From: Nitratireductor aquimarinus
GTDB lineage: Bacteria > Pseudomonadota > Alphaproteobacteria > Rhizobiales > Rhizobiaceae
Reading direction: 5' to 3'
DNA: 50,853 nt
Assembly: GCF_017255295.1 (NCBI RefSeq)
Contig: NZ_JAFKDE010000001.1
Coordinates: 1 to 50,853, forward strand
Of the stretch, positions 30,732-39,259 are shown one piece after another. The notes under the pieces were generated by a model. The model was not told the DNA's origin. It saw only the letters and a program-made list of their open reading frames with translations, and did no database searches. A program made the translations under genes and the position numbers. Position 1 is the first letter of the stretch. Every line of letters begins with the position of its first letter.

Positions 30732-31931
30732 ATGATTCATAAGCTTTGGCGTCGTGCGGCGTCTTTCAGCATTCTGGCGGTTGTCGCTGCACCGGTTCTT
30801 TTTGCTCTTGAGCCCCATTCGCCCGCGCGGGCTGCGGATGTCAGTCAGTTGGCAGAGCCAGTCGCGACAATCGAAGCCGAAGCGCAGCGGCTCATGCAGG
30901 ACCACGATCTTCCCGGTCTTGCAATCGCGGTCACGGTCGGGGGGGAACATCGCATCTTCAACTACGGCGTCGCTTCGCGTGAAAGCGGTGCGGCGGTGGA
31001 TGACGACACGCTGTTCGAGATCGGCTCGATCAGCAAGACCTTCACCGGTCTGCTTGCGGCCTACGCGCATGTGCAGGGAAAGCTCTCGCTTTTCGACGAG
31101 GTCAGTTCGCGCCTGCCGGCGCTTGAAGGAAGCGCTTTCGATGCCGTGCGCATTCTGGAACTGGCGACCCATACGAGCGGGCTCGAACTCTTCCTGCCTT
31201 CGGGCGTGGACAGTCAGGACGCGCTTGTCGCCTATTGCAGGGGCTGGGAGCGTCGCTATTCGCCGGGTACGGAGCGCACCTATTCCAATATCGGCATCGC
31301 GCTTCTCGGTTCCATCGCGGCCGACGCCCTGCAGCGGGACTATGACGATGCCCTCGCAAATCTGCTCCTGCCGAAGCTGGGGCTCGCAAACACCTATACG
31401 CAGGTTCCTCCTGACCGGATGAAGGACTATGCGCAGGGCTATACGACGGAGAACGAACCCGCCCGCCTGTCAGACAATGCGCTGGCCTCTGCACCCTACG
31501 GCGTCAAGACAACGGCGACAGATCTCATCCGCTATGTCGAGGCGCATATGCAAAGCGGGGATCTGGAGCCGGATATGCAAAGCGCCATCGGTCAGGCGCT
31601 CACCGGCTATTACAAGGCCGACGCCATCACGCAGGATCTGGTCTGGGAGCAATATGCCTATCCGGTCAGCCTGAAGCGTCTGCTCGATGGCAATTCCAGA
31701 AGAATGGCGCGCGACGATGTTCCTGCCATGCATCTGAAGCCGCCATTCCCGCCGCGCCGTAAGGTGCTCGTCAACAAGACCGGTTCCACGAGGGGCTTCT
31801 CGGCCTATGTGGCGTTTGTGCCGGGGCGCAGGATCGGCGTGGCCATTCTGGCCAACAGGAATGTGTCGGTGCGTGACCGGGTGCGGGCAGGGTATCGCAT
31901 TCTTGCAGCCCTGAAGCAGGCACAGCCGTGA
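30732..31931 (+). CDS. Class C (AmpC-type) beta-lactamase
   Basis: A 399-residue exported serine hydrolase. The signal peptide is MIHKLWRRAASFSILAVVAAPVLFA, with an Ala-rich cleavage region near PARAAD (residue 35). All three active-site motifs are present: S99-I-S-K102, Y184-S-N186 and K349-T-G351. Length is typical of class C enzymes, which hydrolyse cephalosporins in the periplasm. No ampR regulator is adjacent, so induction by that route is not evident. The upstream 100 bases are AT-rich. A DD-peptidase or esterase of the same fold cannot be excluded, but the motif set and size favour a true beta-lactamase. Confidence 0.9.
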   Translation: MIHKLWRRAASFSILAVVAAPVLFALEPHSPARAADVSQLAEPVATIEAEAQRLMQDHDLPGLAIAVTVGGEHRIFNYGVASRESGAAVDDDTLFEIGSISKTFTGLLAAYAHVQGKLSLFDEVSSRLPALEGSAFDAVRILELATHTSGLELFLPSGVDSQDALVAYCRGWERRYSPGTERTYSNIGIALLGSIAADALQRDYDDALANLLLPKLGLANTYTQVPPDRMKDYAQGYTTENEPARLSDNALASAPYGVKTTATDLIRYVEAHMQSGDLEPDMQSAIGQALTGYYKADAITQDLVWEQYAYPVSLKRLLDGNSRRMARDDVPAMHLKPPFPPRRKVLVNKTGSTRGFSAYVAFVPGRRIGVAILANRNVSVRDRVRAGYRILAALKQAQP

Positions 31932-31939
31932 CAGGGCCA

Positions 31940-31972
31940 TTCGCCGGCAGGCGGGAGAGGCCCGCCGGCGAA
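31940..31972. terminator. Inverted repeat between convergent genes
   Basis: TTCGCCGGC (31940-31948) pairs with GCCGGCGAA (31964-31972), with an inner GGG/CCC continuing the stem. It lies nine bases past the beta-lactamase stop and 11 bases before the end of the oxidoreductase gene on the other strand. There is no clear T run, so it is a probable 3'-end hairpin for both transcripts. Confidence 0.55.
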
Positions 31973-31983
31973 CGATTGGTGGG

Positions 31984-33222
31984 TTATCGACGCGCCACCA
32001 GAGGCACGTAGTTTTCCAGGTCCGGGTTCGGGAAACGCACCGTGTCGCCGGTCTCCGAAGACAGGTAGAGACCCATCAGAATTTCCAGAACGGCAACGCC
32101 GTCGGCAAAGGTTTCCAGCGGCTCCTCGCCCTTGCGGAAGCACTCCACCATGTGCCGGTTTTCATCCGTGTAGCCATAGATCCCGGCCTCGTCCTCCAGC
32201 ACGGGCATCAGGCCCTGTTCGGCATTCTGCTTCTCGACCAGATCCTCGCCTTCCTCGCCCTTCACTTCACGCGACATGAAGATTTTCAGGCCGGTGCCGA
32301 GCGAGTTGAACTCCATGGCGTATTCCGGCCCAAGCAGTTCCAGCTGGATGCGCAGACCCGCCCCCACATAGGCCCAGGAGGTTGTCGTCTCGATCATCAG
32401 CTCGTTGCCGTCCTCGTCCTCCAGGATCACATTGCCGCGCGCAAAGTCCTCGGAGGGGCGGTTGGCGTAATCCACTTCCGGGCCGAAGCGGTTCTTCAGG
32501 TCTTCGATATAGCGCGGGCGTGTCCATTTGAGGTTGGCCACGGTGCCATGCACGGCCTTCAGCTTCAGGGAATCCCGCTTCCTGCCGGGTTCCGTCAGAA
32601 GGTGCCGGGCCACTTCAACGCTGTGGCACATCATGTCGAGCAGAACGCCGCCGCCTTGCTTGTCGCCCTGCCAGAACCACGGCTCGTGCGGGCCGGAATG
32701 CTCTTCTGCCGCGCGCGCCAGATAGGGGCGTCCGGTGGTGGAGGCGGCACGCCGCCAGATGATCTCCTTGCCGCGCAGGACCGGCTGGGCGAAGACCTGG
32801 TTTTCCAGATAACCGTGGTTCAGCCTGGCGTCTTCCACGAGCCGCAGCATCTCACGCGCATCGGACAGCGTGCGGGCAAGCGGCTTTTCGCAGGCCACCG
32901 CAAACACTTTGCTGCGCCCGGAAACGACTTCGTCATGGATGGTGCGCATCGTCTCGAGGCGCGTGTCGTTGGGGGAGAGAATCCAGACCGCGTCCACATC
33001 TTCGGCCTGCAGCATGGATGCCAGACTGTCATGGCTCTTGCAGTCGCCCAGCCCCAGTTCCGCCACCAGCTTCACGATGCGTTCGCGGTTCTCCGCCTTG
33101 CGGCTGTAGACGCCGGTCACGTCGACATGGCGCACGCCGAGCATGGACCGCAGATGGAATTCGGCAATGAAGCCGGTGCCGACAAGGCCGATGCGCAGGC
33201 GTTTTCCGGGCTGTGCGGACAT
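31984..33222 (-). CDS. Gfo/Idh/MocA family sugar or inositol dehydrogenase
   Basis: A 412-residue NAD(P)-dependent oxidoreductase. I take the ATG at 33222 (MSAQPGKRLRIG), preceded by AAAGGGGAAA; an ATG at 33240 overlaps the lacI stop and is the alternative. The Rossmann motif is RIGLVGTGFIAEFHLRSM. The family's E-K-P active-site motif appears in VACEKPLARTLSDA. The larger domain has LLDMMCHSVEVARHLL, with the Asp/His pair common in the family. It is last in a sugar ABC operon and presumably acts on the imported sugar or polyol. The substrate cannot be read from sequence. Confidence 0.9.
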   Translation of the reverse strand: MSAQPGKRLRIGLVGTGFIAEFHLRSMLGVRHVDVTGVYSRKAENRERIVKLVAELGLGDCKSHDSLASMLQAEDVDAVWILSPNDTRLETMRTIHDEVVSGRSKVFAVACEKPLARTLSDAREMLRLVEDARLNHGYLENQVFAQPVLRGKEIIWRRAASTTGRPYLARAAEEHSGPHEPWFWQGDKQGGGVLLDMMCHSVEVARHLLTEPGRKRDSLKLKAVHGTVANLKWTRPRYIEDLKNRFGPEVDYANRPSEDFARGNVILEDEDGNELMIETTTSWAYVGAGLRIQLELLGPEYAMEFNSLGTGLKIFMSREVKGEEGEDLVEKQNAEQGLMPVLEDEAGIYGYTDENRHMVECFRKGEEPLETFADGVAVLEILMGLYLSSETGDTVRFPNPDLENYVPLVARR

Positions 33223-33236
33223 GGTTGTTTCCCCTT

Positions 33237-34256
33237 TCATTCTGTTTTCGGTGGTGCGGTGGTGCCGCGCACGCGCAGCGTGGCTGGCAGCACCACGGGT
33301 TCCCTGGGCACGGCGGCCCCTGAAAGCATTTCGAGCAGCATGCCCATGGCCTGCCGGCCGATGTCGGTGCGCGGCTGGCGCACCGTGGTCAGCGGCGGGT
33401 AGAACGCTTCGCTCAGATAGAGATCGTCGAAGCCGACGACGGACACATCGCCGGGCACGTCGCGGCCGATCTCGCGCAGGTGATGAACCGCGCCGAAGGC
33501 CATTTCGTCATTGGCCACGAAGATCGCGGTCGGCGGTTCGGCGAGTTCGAAAAGCGCCTTGCAGGCCGCAGCCCCGCCATGCAGCAGGTAGTCGCCGCGC
33601 TGCTCATAGCCTTCGGCAATCGCAAGGCCGGCATTGCGCATGGCGCGGCGATAGCCCTCCTGTCGGCGAAGGCTCATCACTTCGGGAACCGGCCCGGAAA
33701 TATGGGCGATGCGCCGGTGGCCAAGTCCGATCAGATGCTCCACCGCCTCGCAGGAGGCGGCCACATTGTCGATCTGCACATGCGGAAAGCCGGAGCCTTC
33801 AATGGTTTCCAGCGCCACCACGATGGGCGCATTGGGCGGCAGCCTGTTGCGCGCGCCCTCCTGCGCCGGCAGCTTGCCCGTCATCAGGATCATGCCGTCG
33901 GCATGACCGTCGCGCAGCATGTCGAAATACTCGATCTCGCGCTCGGGATCGTTCTCTGTATTGCCCATCAGCACCGAGTAGCCGGCGGCGCGGGCGGTGG
34001 CCTCCACGCTCTTCAGAATGTCGAGATAGAACGGGTTGCCCACATCGCGCACCACCATCAGCACCGCCATGGAGCGGGCTGTGCGCAGGCTGCGGGCGCT
34101 GGCGTTTGGCCGATAGTGCAGGGCGTCCGCTGTTTCGCGCACCCGCGCGCGCGTCTCCTCCGTCACCAGATCGCTGCCGCTCAGCGCGCGCGACACGGTG
34201 GCGGATGAAACGCCCAGCGCCTCGGCAATGTCCTTGATCTTGGGTCGACGGTTCAT
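33237..34256 (-). CDS. LacI family transcriptional regulator
   Basis: A 339-residue repressor. The N-terminal helix-turn-helix IKDIAEALGVSSATVSRALSGSDLVTEETRARV (about 7-40) and hinge helix NASARSLRTARS are standard. The periplasmic-binding-like effector domain follows, with DVGNPFYLDILKSVE, GHRRIAHISGP and AIFVANDEMAFGAVHHL. It overlaps the upstream permease gene by four bases (ATGA at 34253-34256), so the regulator is made from the same transcript it presumably controls. A pair of LacI-like operators lies at the operon promoter near 39000-39030. Confidence 0.94.
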   Translation of the reverse strand: MNRRPKIKDIAEALGVSSATVSRALSGSDLVTEETRARVRETADALHYRPNASARSLRTARSMAVLMVVRDVGNPFYLDILKSVEATARAAGYSVLMGNTENDPEREIEYFDMLRDGHADGMILMTGKLPAQEGARNRLPPNAPIVVALETIEGSGFPHVQIDNVAASCEAVEHLIGLGHRRIAHISGPVPEVMSLRRQEGYRRAMRNAGLAIAEGYEQRGDYLLHGGAAACKALFELAEPPTAIFVANDEMAFGAVHHLREIGRDVPGDVSVVGFDDLYLSEAFYPPLTTVRQPRTDIGRQAMGMLLEMLSGAAVPREPVVLPATLRVRGTTAPPKTE

Positions 34257-35209
34257 GCGCGCAGGCCCCGACCGCGGCCATAGAACAGCATCAGCACCAG
34301 AAGCGTGGCGCCAAACACCATCTGCCGTCCGGATTCATCGATGTTGATCGTGGTCAGGATGCTTTGCAGCACCACCAGCAGAACCGCGCCGGCCATGGTG
34401 CCGGTATAGCCGCCCTTGCCGCCGGAAAGCGGGGTTCCGCCAAACACCACGGCGATGATCGATGGCAACATGTATTGCTCCCCTACATTTGCGAAAGAGG
34501 AGCCGGAATAACCAAGCAGGCAGAGCCCGGCAATGGCGGCGAACACGCCCGACAGCATGAAGAGAGCGATGCGCGTGCGCCGCACGGGCACACCGGCCAT
34601 GAAGGCCGCCTGCTCGTTGGAGCCGATGGCGTAGATGCGCTGGCCGAACACGGTGCGGTGCAGGATGAAGGCCATCAGCAGGCCAACCCCGATCCACAGC
34701 CAGATGATGCCCGGCAGGCCCAGCAGGAATGGCCGGGTCACGAATTCCGAAAGGGCCGGGGCTGCGCGACCGGAGGGAATGCCCTGCCGGATCACCACCA
34801 GAAGCCCCTGAAGCACGCCCAGCATGCCAAGCGTCATCACCAGCGGGGGAATGCGCAGCAGCGTCACGCCGAGCCCGTTGAACAGGCCGAACAGCGCGCC
34901 GGTCGCCACGCAGGCCAGAATGGCTAGCGGGATGCCGCCATCCATGCCGTTCATCACATTGCCGGCCACAATGGCCGAAAGCGAAACCACGCCGCCGACG
35001 GACAGGTCGATGCCCTCGCGCCCGCCCAGAATGACGAGGTTCTGGCCGGCCGCGACAATGCCCAGCAGCGCCGCCACGATGAGGAGCCGCAGGATTTGCC
35101 CGCCCGAGGCGAAGCCCGGCGAAAGCGTGTTGCCGAGAAACAGAAGTGCTGCGATCAGCACCAGTGCGATGGTGAGCGGGTTCTTGGCAATGTCGATCAG
35201 CCGGTTCAT
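34253..35209 (-). CDS. Sugar ABC transporter permease (CUT2 / RbsC type), second subunit
   Basis: A 318-residue inner-membrane permease with about nine helices. It has the CUT2 signatures NLVILGGREGIDLSVGGVVSLSAIVAG, FNGLGVTLLRIPPLVMTLGMLGVLQGL, IGSNEQAAFMAGVPVRRTRIALFMLSG and AVVFGGTPLSGGKGGYTGTMAGAVLL. It pairs with the adjacent permease as a heterodimer. It overlaps neighbours on both sides by four bases. Two different permeases rather than one RbsC homodimer is seen in several rhizobial CUT2 systems. Confidence 0.93.
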   Translation of the reverse strand: MNRLIDIAKNPLTIALVLIAALLFLGNTLSPGFASGGQILRLLIVAALLGIVAAGQNLVILGGREGIDLSVGGVVSLSAIVAGNVMNGMDGGIPLAILACVATGALFGLFNGLGVTLLRIPPLVMTLGMLGVLQGLLVVIRQGIPSGRAAPALSEFVTRPFLLGLPGIIWLWIGVGLLMAFILHRTVFGQRIYAIGSNEQAAFMAGVPVRRTRIALFMLSGVFAAIAGLCLLGYSGSSFANVGEQYMLPSIIAVVFGGTPLSGGKGGYTGTMAGAVLLVVLQSILTTINIDESGRQMVFGATLLVLMLFYGRGRGLRA

Positions 35210-36198
35210 GCGCGCCCCCTGCGGCTGACGAGAACACCCACCATCAGCGCGGCGAGAATGGCGAGCCCCTGCACCAGGTTCTGCCAGTGCGAGGGGGTGC
35301 CCGCGAAGAAGACGAGCGAATTGATGAGCCCGATGATCAGCGCCGCGATGACGGAGCCTGCAACCGTGCCAAACCCGCCGGAAAGAGCGCTGCCCCCAAG
35401 CACCACGGCGGCAACGCTGAACAGCGTCATCTTCGCGCCGACCAGCGGGTCGCCGCTTGCCGTGTCACCGGTGATGCAGAAGGCGGCAAGGGCAGCGAAC
35501 ACGCCACACAGCGCATAGCCGCCAATGCGGATCGCGGTGACGGGAAGCCCGCTCTGGAAGGCCGCCTGCTGCCCGTCGCCCACCGCCAGAAGCTGCGTGG
35601 CAAGCCGGGTGCGGGCCAATAGATAAAGCAGGATTGCAAGCGCCACAGCGGCATAGAAGACAAAGGGAATGCCCAAGAAACTGCCGCCATAAGTGCGCCA
35701 GAAAACGGTCGGTGCGGGCATGCCGGCCACCGGCAGGATCACCAGCGCCAGCCCTGTGAAGAAGATGCTTGTGGCGAAGGTGGCGACGATGGCCTGCAGG
35801 CGCAGCGCCGCGACCACGAAACCGTTGACGAGGCCGCAGGCCAGTCCGACGAGAACACCCACGCCGAGCGCGGCCAGCACCGAGAGCCCCCCACCGCCCA
35901 TATGCTGCATCAGCACGATGATCGTCACATTGACCAGCGAGGCGATGGCGCCGACCGAAAGGTCGATGTCGGCGGCATAGACCACATAGGTCTGGGCAAC
36001 CGCCAGAAGCATCAGCGCCATATAGGTGCGCACGAGGCCCGTCAGCGAGCGAAAACTCAAACTGTTGGGCTCGAAGATGCCGTTCAGCACCAGAAGCACC
36101 GCGAAAATGAGAAGGGCAGGCAGGAACGGAAAGCGCCTCAAAAGCGTGCCGAAACCGCCGCCATCCTGTTTTGTAAGAGAAGCGTTGGTCGTCATCAT
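35206..36198 (-). CDS. Sugar ABC transporter permease (CUT2 / RbsC type), first subunit
   Basis: A 330-residue permease of the same family. It has VYAADIDLSVGAIASLVNVTIIVL, CGLVNGFVVAALRLQAIVATFATSIFFTGLAL, GLPVTAIRIGGYALCGVFAALAAF and AAVVLGGSALSGGFGTVAGSVIAALI. It overlaps the ATPase gene upstream and the second permease downstream by four bases each (ATGA-type junctions), so stoichiometric production is likely. Substrate specificity rests with the binding protein at the head of the operon. Confidence 0.93.
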   Translation of the reverse strand: MMTTNASLTKQDGGGFGTLLRRFPFLPALLIFAVLLVLNGIFEPNSLSFRSLTGLVRTYMALMLLAVAQTYVVYAADIDLSVGAIASLVNVTIIVLMQHMGGGGLSVLAALGVGVLVGLACGLVNGFVVAALRLQAIVATFATSIFFTGLALVILPVAGMPAPTVFWRTYGGSFLGIPFVFYAAVALAILLYLLARTRLATQLLAVGDGQQAAFQSGLPVTAIRIGGYALCGVFAALAAFCITGDTASGDPLVGAKMTLFSVAAVVLGGSALSGGFGTVAGSVIAALIIGLINSLVFFAGTPSHWQNLVQGLAILAALMVGVLVSRRGRA

Positions 36199-37700
36199 GC
36201 CGCCTCGTAGGCTGCCTGGTAGAGATTGTAGCGGGTGCGCTCCGCGCCGCTCAGCTCCCGGCTCACCGCGCCGCCGTTGAACACGAGAATGCGGTCGGCA
36301 TTGTTCAGGAGCTCGGCGTCTTCCGACGAATAGAGCACGATGGCGAGCCCTTCCTCGGCGAGCCTGCGGATCAGCGCGAAAAGGTCTGTCTTGGCCGAAA
36401 GATCGATGCCCTTGGTCGGGTCGTCGAGCAGCAGGATGTCGGGCTTGTCGATCAGCCAGCGGGCGATCACGATCTTCTGCTGGTTGCCGCCCGAAAGCGA
36501 GCCGATGGAATGGGAAAGCCCGGCGAATTTCGTGTTCAGCGCCTTGAGCGCCGGCAGCGCCTTTTCAGCGAGCTGCCCCGGGCGCGCCAGCACGAGCCTG
36601 TTGCGCAGCGCATGGATGGGCGTGACATTTTCGAGGATCGGACGTCCGGTGATCACCCCGTCGCGGCTCCGGTCGCCGGAAACATAGGCCACGCCCTGGG
36701 CGATGGCGCTGCGCGGGCTGTCGGTGCGAAGCCGCTCTCGTGCTATCCGCGCTTCGCCGGCACTGGGCGGCGGCGCGCCGAAAAGCGCCTTCAGGAGAGC
36801 GGACTGGCCCTGTCCGTGCAGGCCGCCGAGGCCCAGGATTTCGCCCCGTCTGACCGTAAAGCTCACATCGCGAAAGCCTGCGCCGGTGAGGTTCTCAACC
36901 GTCAGCGCCGCATCGGTGGATGCTGCCTGTGCGGGTGGCGCAGCTTGCTGTGGGGCGGCAAGCTCTTCCTGCTCGCCCACCATCATGTGGATCACGGCCT
37001 CCGGCGTCGTTTCCGCAATGGCCATCGTGTCGATGGTCTCGCCATCGCGGATCACGGTCACGCGGTCGCCGATGGCGAAGATCTCGTCCATGCGGTGTGA
37101 GATGAAGACGATGCTGCGGCCGTCATTCCTGAGGTCGCGCAGGATTTCGAAGAAGCGGTCCACCTGCGCGCGGTCGAGGGCGGAGGTGGGTTCGTCGAAG
37201 ATCAGGACCGGCGCTTCCGTCGCCAGCGCCTTCATGATCTCCACCAATTGCCGCTGGTCGGCGCGCAGATCGCCCACATTCGTGTCGGCCCTGAGTTCCG
37301 CACCGGCCACGGCCTCGAACAGCGCGATGTAGCGTTCGGCCTTTTCGCGCAATGCCGCCCGGTCGATGAAGAACCCGCTCTGCTTCGGCAGGTCGGGCAG
37401 GCAGATGTTTTCGGCCACGCTGCGATGATCGGCGAGGCTCAGTTCCTGATAGAAAATGCCGATGCCCAGCGCCTGCGCCGCACGCGGCCCGCTCACGGTC
37501 ACCGCGCGCCCGTCGAGCAGCACATCGCCGGCATCCGGGCGCACGCTGCCGGCCACGATCTTGCAAAGCGTGCTTTTGCCGGAGCCATTGGCGCCGATCA
37601 GCACATGCACTTCGCCGGTGTCCAGTTCAAGGTCGCCACGGCGTAGCGCCAGCGTGGCGCCGTAAGCCTTGCTTACACCGCTGAGCTTCAGTTTGGTCAT
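36195..37700 (-). CDS. Sugar ABC transporter ATP-binding protein (CUT2 / RbsA type)
   Basis: A 501-residue protein with two fused nucleotide-binding domains. Domain 1 has Walker A GANGSGKSTLC, a signature region reading LRADQRQLVEIMKAL (degenerate LSGGQ), and Walker B PVLIFDEPTSALD. Domain 2 has GLHGQGQSALLKALFG (degenerate Walker A), the signature SLSGGNQQKIVIARWL and DILLLDDPTKGIDLSAK. Degenerate elements in this complementary pattern are normal for RbsA-like proteins, with one functional ATP site. It is second in the operon. Confidence 0.94.
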   Translation of the reverse strand: MTKLKLSGVSKAYGATLALRRGDLELDTGEVHVLIGANGSGKSTLCKIVAGSVRPDAGDVLLDGRAVTVSGPRAAQALGIGIFYQELSLADHRSVAENICLPDLPKQSGFFIDRAALREKAERYIALFEAVAGAELRADTNVGDLRADQRQLVEIMKALATEAPVLIFDEPTSALDRAQVDRFFEILRDLRNDGRSIVFISHRMDEIFAIGDRVTVIRDGETIDTMAIAETTPEAVIHMMVGEQEELAAPQQAAPPAQAASTDAALTVENLTGAGFRDVSFTVRRGEILGLGGLHGQGQSALLKALFGAPPPSAGEARIARERLRTDSPRSAIAQGVAYVSGDRSRDGVITGRPILENVTPIHALRNRLVLARPGQLAEKALPALKALNTKFAGLSHSIGSLSGGNQQKIVIARWLIDKPDILLLDDPTKGIDLSAKTDLFALIRRLAEEGLAIVLYSSEDAELLNNADRILVFNGGAVSRELSGAERTRYNLYQAAYEAA

Positions 37701-37734
37701 GTCTACATCAATCGCTGAAAGGCCGGCGTCAGTC

Positions 37735-37842
37735 CCTCATCCGCCCGCCGCGCCTTCTCCCGTCAACGTCGCGAAGGAGAATGGCCGTGGCGTGGATGTC
37801 TCCCTCTCCCCGCATGTGGGGAGAGGGTGAGGGCGAGGGGCC
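37735..37842. repeat. REP-like palindromic element between the binding-protein and ATPase genes
   Basis: The core is CCCTCTCCCC (37802-37811)/GCATGT/GGGGAGAGGG (37818-37827), a perfect 10-bp hairpin. A second stem, TTCTCC...GGAGAA, lies to its left. The flanking phrase CCCTCATCCGCCC with TTCTCCC is that of common rhizobial intergenic repeats. Within an operon it can stabilise the upstream binding-protein mRNA and lower expression of the membrane components. Confidence 0.65.
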
Positions 37843-37857
37843 TTTTCCGGCATCGTC

Positions 37858-38880
37858 CTATTTGAACAGCGCTTCCGCGTCGTCGATGGAAAGCGAGCTC
37901 GTGTAGGAATAGTAGCCCGGCTTTCCGTCAACGGAGGCGGCCACTTCTTCCAGATTGTCCGAACTGATGAACGGGATCGGCAGATAGAGCGCGTTCTCAT
38001 ACTGCCCTGCCTTGGCCGGCTCCTTCAGTTCACGTCCCTGCAGCATCAGCACGGCCACATTGAGCGCGCTTGCCATCACGCCGGGCGGGTTCACCGAAGC
38101 GCCGGAGTTCAGCTTGTTCTCGGTCCAGATGTCGATGAAGTCCTTGCGGATTTCGCCGGTTGCGGCGATGTCGCCAGCCTTGTCGGCGTCCATGATGGAG
38201 CGCCATGCGCCGGCGGCCATGCCGTCCTGCACCCAAACGCCGTCAATGTCGGGATAGGTCGCGAGCAGGTTCTGCATGGCCTGCTGGCCCTGCGCCTGAT
38301 CCCAGTTGGCGTTCACTTCATTGACGATCTCGATACCGTCATGCTCGCCGAACACTTCGCGGTAGCCCGCAACGCGCATCTCGTTGGCCGGGTGCCCGGC
38401 AACGCCGTTGATGGCGACGACCTTGCCTTCGCCGTTCAGCGTGTCGGCCAGCCATTTGGCGCTTTCCATGGCCCAGCCCTTCTGGTCGATGCCCACGTAA
38501 AGGGCGTCGGGCGAAGAGACTTCGGCATCGGTGGCGATCACCAGAATGCCGGCTTCCTTGGCCTGCGCGAACACCGGGTCAAAGGCGGTCGGGCTGTTGG
38601 GGTTGATGATGATGGCGTCAACGCCCTGGCTGATGAAGTTGCGCACATGCGCGATCTGGCCGGGCACGTCGACATTGGCGCTCTGGGCGACCACTTCGAC
38701 ATTCACGCCCTTGTCCTTCCAGGCGGCGGCGGCTTCCTCGGCCTCCTCGATCATCTGGGTGCGCCATTCGCTGCCCACCCAGCCGTTCGACAGACCGATC
38801 TTGAAGTCCTCGGCCAAAGCCGAAAGCGCAGTGCCCGCAAGGGCAGCGGCGGTTACGGCAGCAATTGCCAGTTTTTTCAT
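37858..38880 (-). CDS. Periplasmic sugar-binding protein of a CUT2 ABC transporter
   Basis: A 340-residue exported protein. The ATG at 38880 has GGGAGGAG directly upstream, and the signal peptide MKKLAIAAVTAAALAGTALSALAEDF would be cleaved after ALA. The mature part has the peripla_BP_4 fold: FKIGLSNGWVGSEWRTQMIEEAEEAA, ISQGVDAIIINPNSPTAFDPVFAQAKEAGILVIATDAEV, and DIDGVWVQDGMAAGA. It is first in the minus-strand operon and presumably abundant. Homologues bind pentoses, inositol or similar; the ligand is not evident. Confidence 0.94.
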   Translation of the reverse strand: MKKLAIAAVTAAALAGTALSALAEDFKIGLSNGWVGSEWRTQMIEEAEEAAAAWKDKGVNVEVVAQSANVDVPGQIAHVRNFISQGVDAIIINPNSPTAFDPVFAQAKEAGILVIATDAEVSSPDALYVGIDQKGWAMESAKWLADTLNGEGKVVAINGVAGHPANEMRVAGYREVFGEHDGIEIVNEVNANWDQAQGQQAMQNLLATYPDIDGVWVQDGMAAGAWRSIMDADKAGDIAATGEIRKDFIDIWTENKLNSGASVNPPGVMASALNVAVLMLQGRELKEPAKAGQYENALYLPIPFISSDNLEEVAASVDGKPGYYSYTSSLSIDDAEALFK

Positions 38881-39259
38881 GAACTCCTCCCTGGTGAAAT
38901 GCACCAACGGCGCAGGCAGCCAAGGCCTTTTCGCCGATCGTGCGGCACTCCTCCTCCATGACGTGTCCTCCGCGAAAGGTATCTTCCGCCACGTCAATGA
39001 AATCGATTGTATGGCAAATGTAATCGATTTCAATACGTAATTTGGGGCGTAATTTTGTACGTAATTTTGTGGATTGCCGCCCTGATGCCTCAAAGAAGCT
39101 GCAAGCGCCCGATTTTACTTATGCAATCAGAAGGCGTGGCTGAGAGACGTGCTGGAGAGAAGGCGTGGTTTTTGAGGAAGTGAAATTGTTTCAAGACGAC
39201 ACAATCTGTTCACATGCCTGCGTTGCCCGCATTTCATTCACTCGGCTAACTTCTTCGAA
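38881..39259. other. Control region of the sugar ABC operon
   Basis: No gene is recognised in this 379-base AT-rich stretch. It contains the operon promoter and double operator (38999-39033), and three cgtaattt(t)tg-type direct repeats upstream of it (39036-39044, 39049-39059, 39060-39071; spacing 13 then 11). The remainder toward 39259 shows only AT-rich sequence with an imperfect palindrome around TTCTTCGAAG (39251-39260). Confidence 0.5.
38999..39033 (-). promoter_or_regulatory. Sigma-70 promoter overlapped by two LacI-like operators
   Basis: On the minus strand, TTGAAA (39033-39028) is separated by 16 bases from TACAAT (39011-39006), a good -35/-10 pair reading toward the binding-protein gene 120 bases away. 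Two identical 8-bp palindromes AATCGATT lie at 39001-39008 and 39022-39029 with centres 21 bases apart, on the same helix face. One covers the -10 edge and one the -35. Together they form the larger inverted repeat GAAATCGATT...AATCGATTTC. The CG-centred palindromes fit LacI-family operators, so binding by the operon's own LacI protein is expected. Confidence 0.65.
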
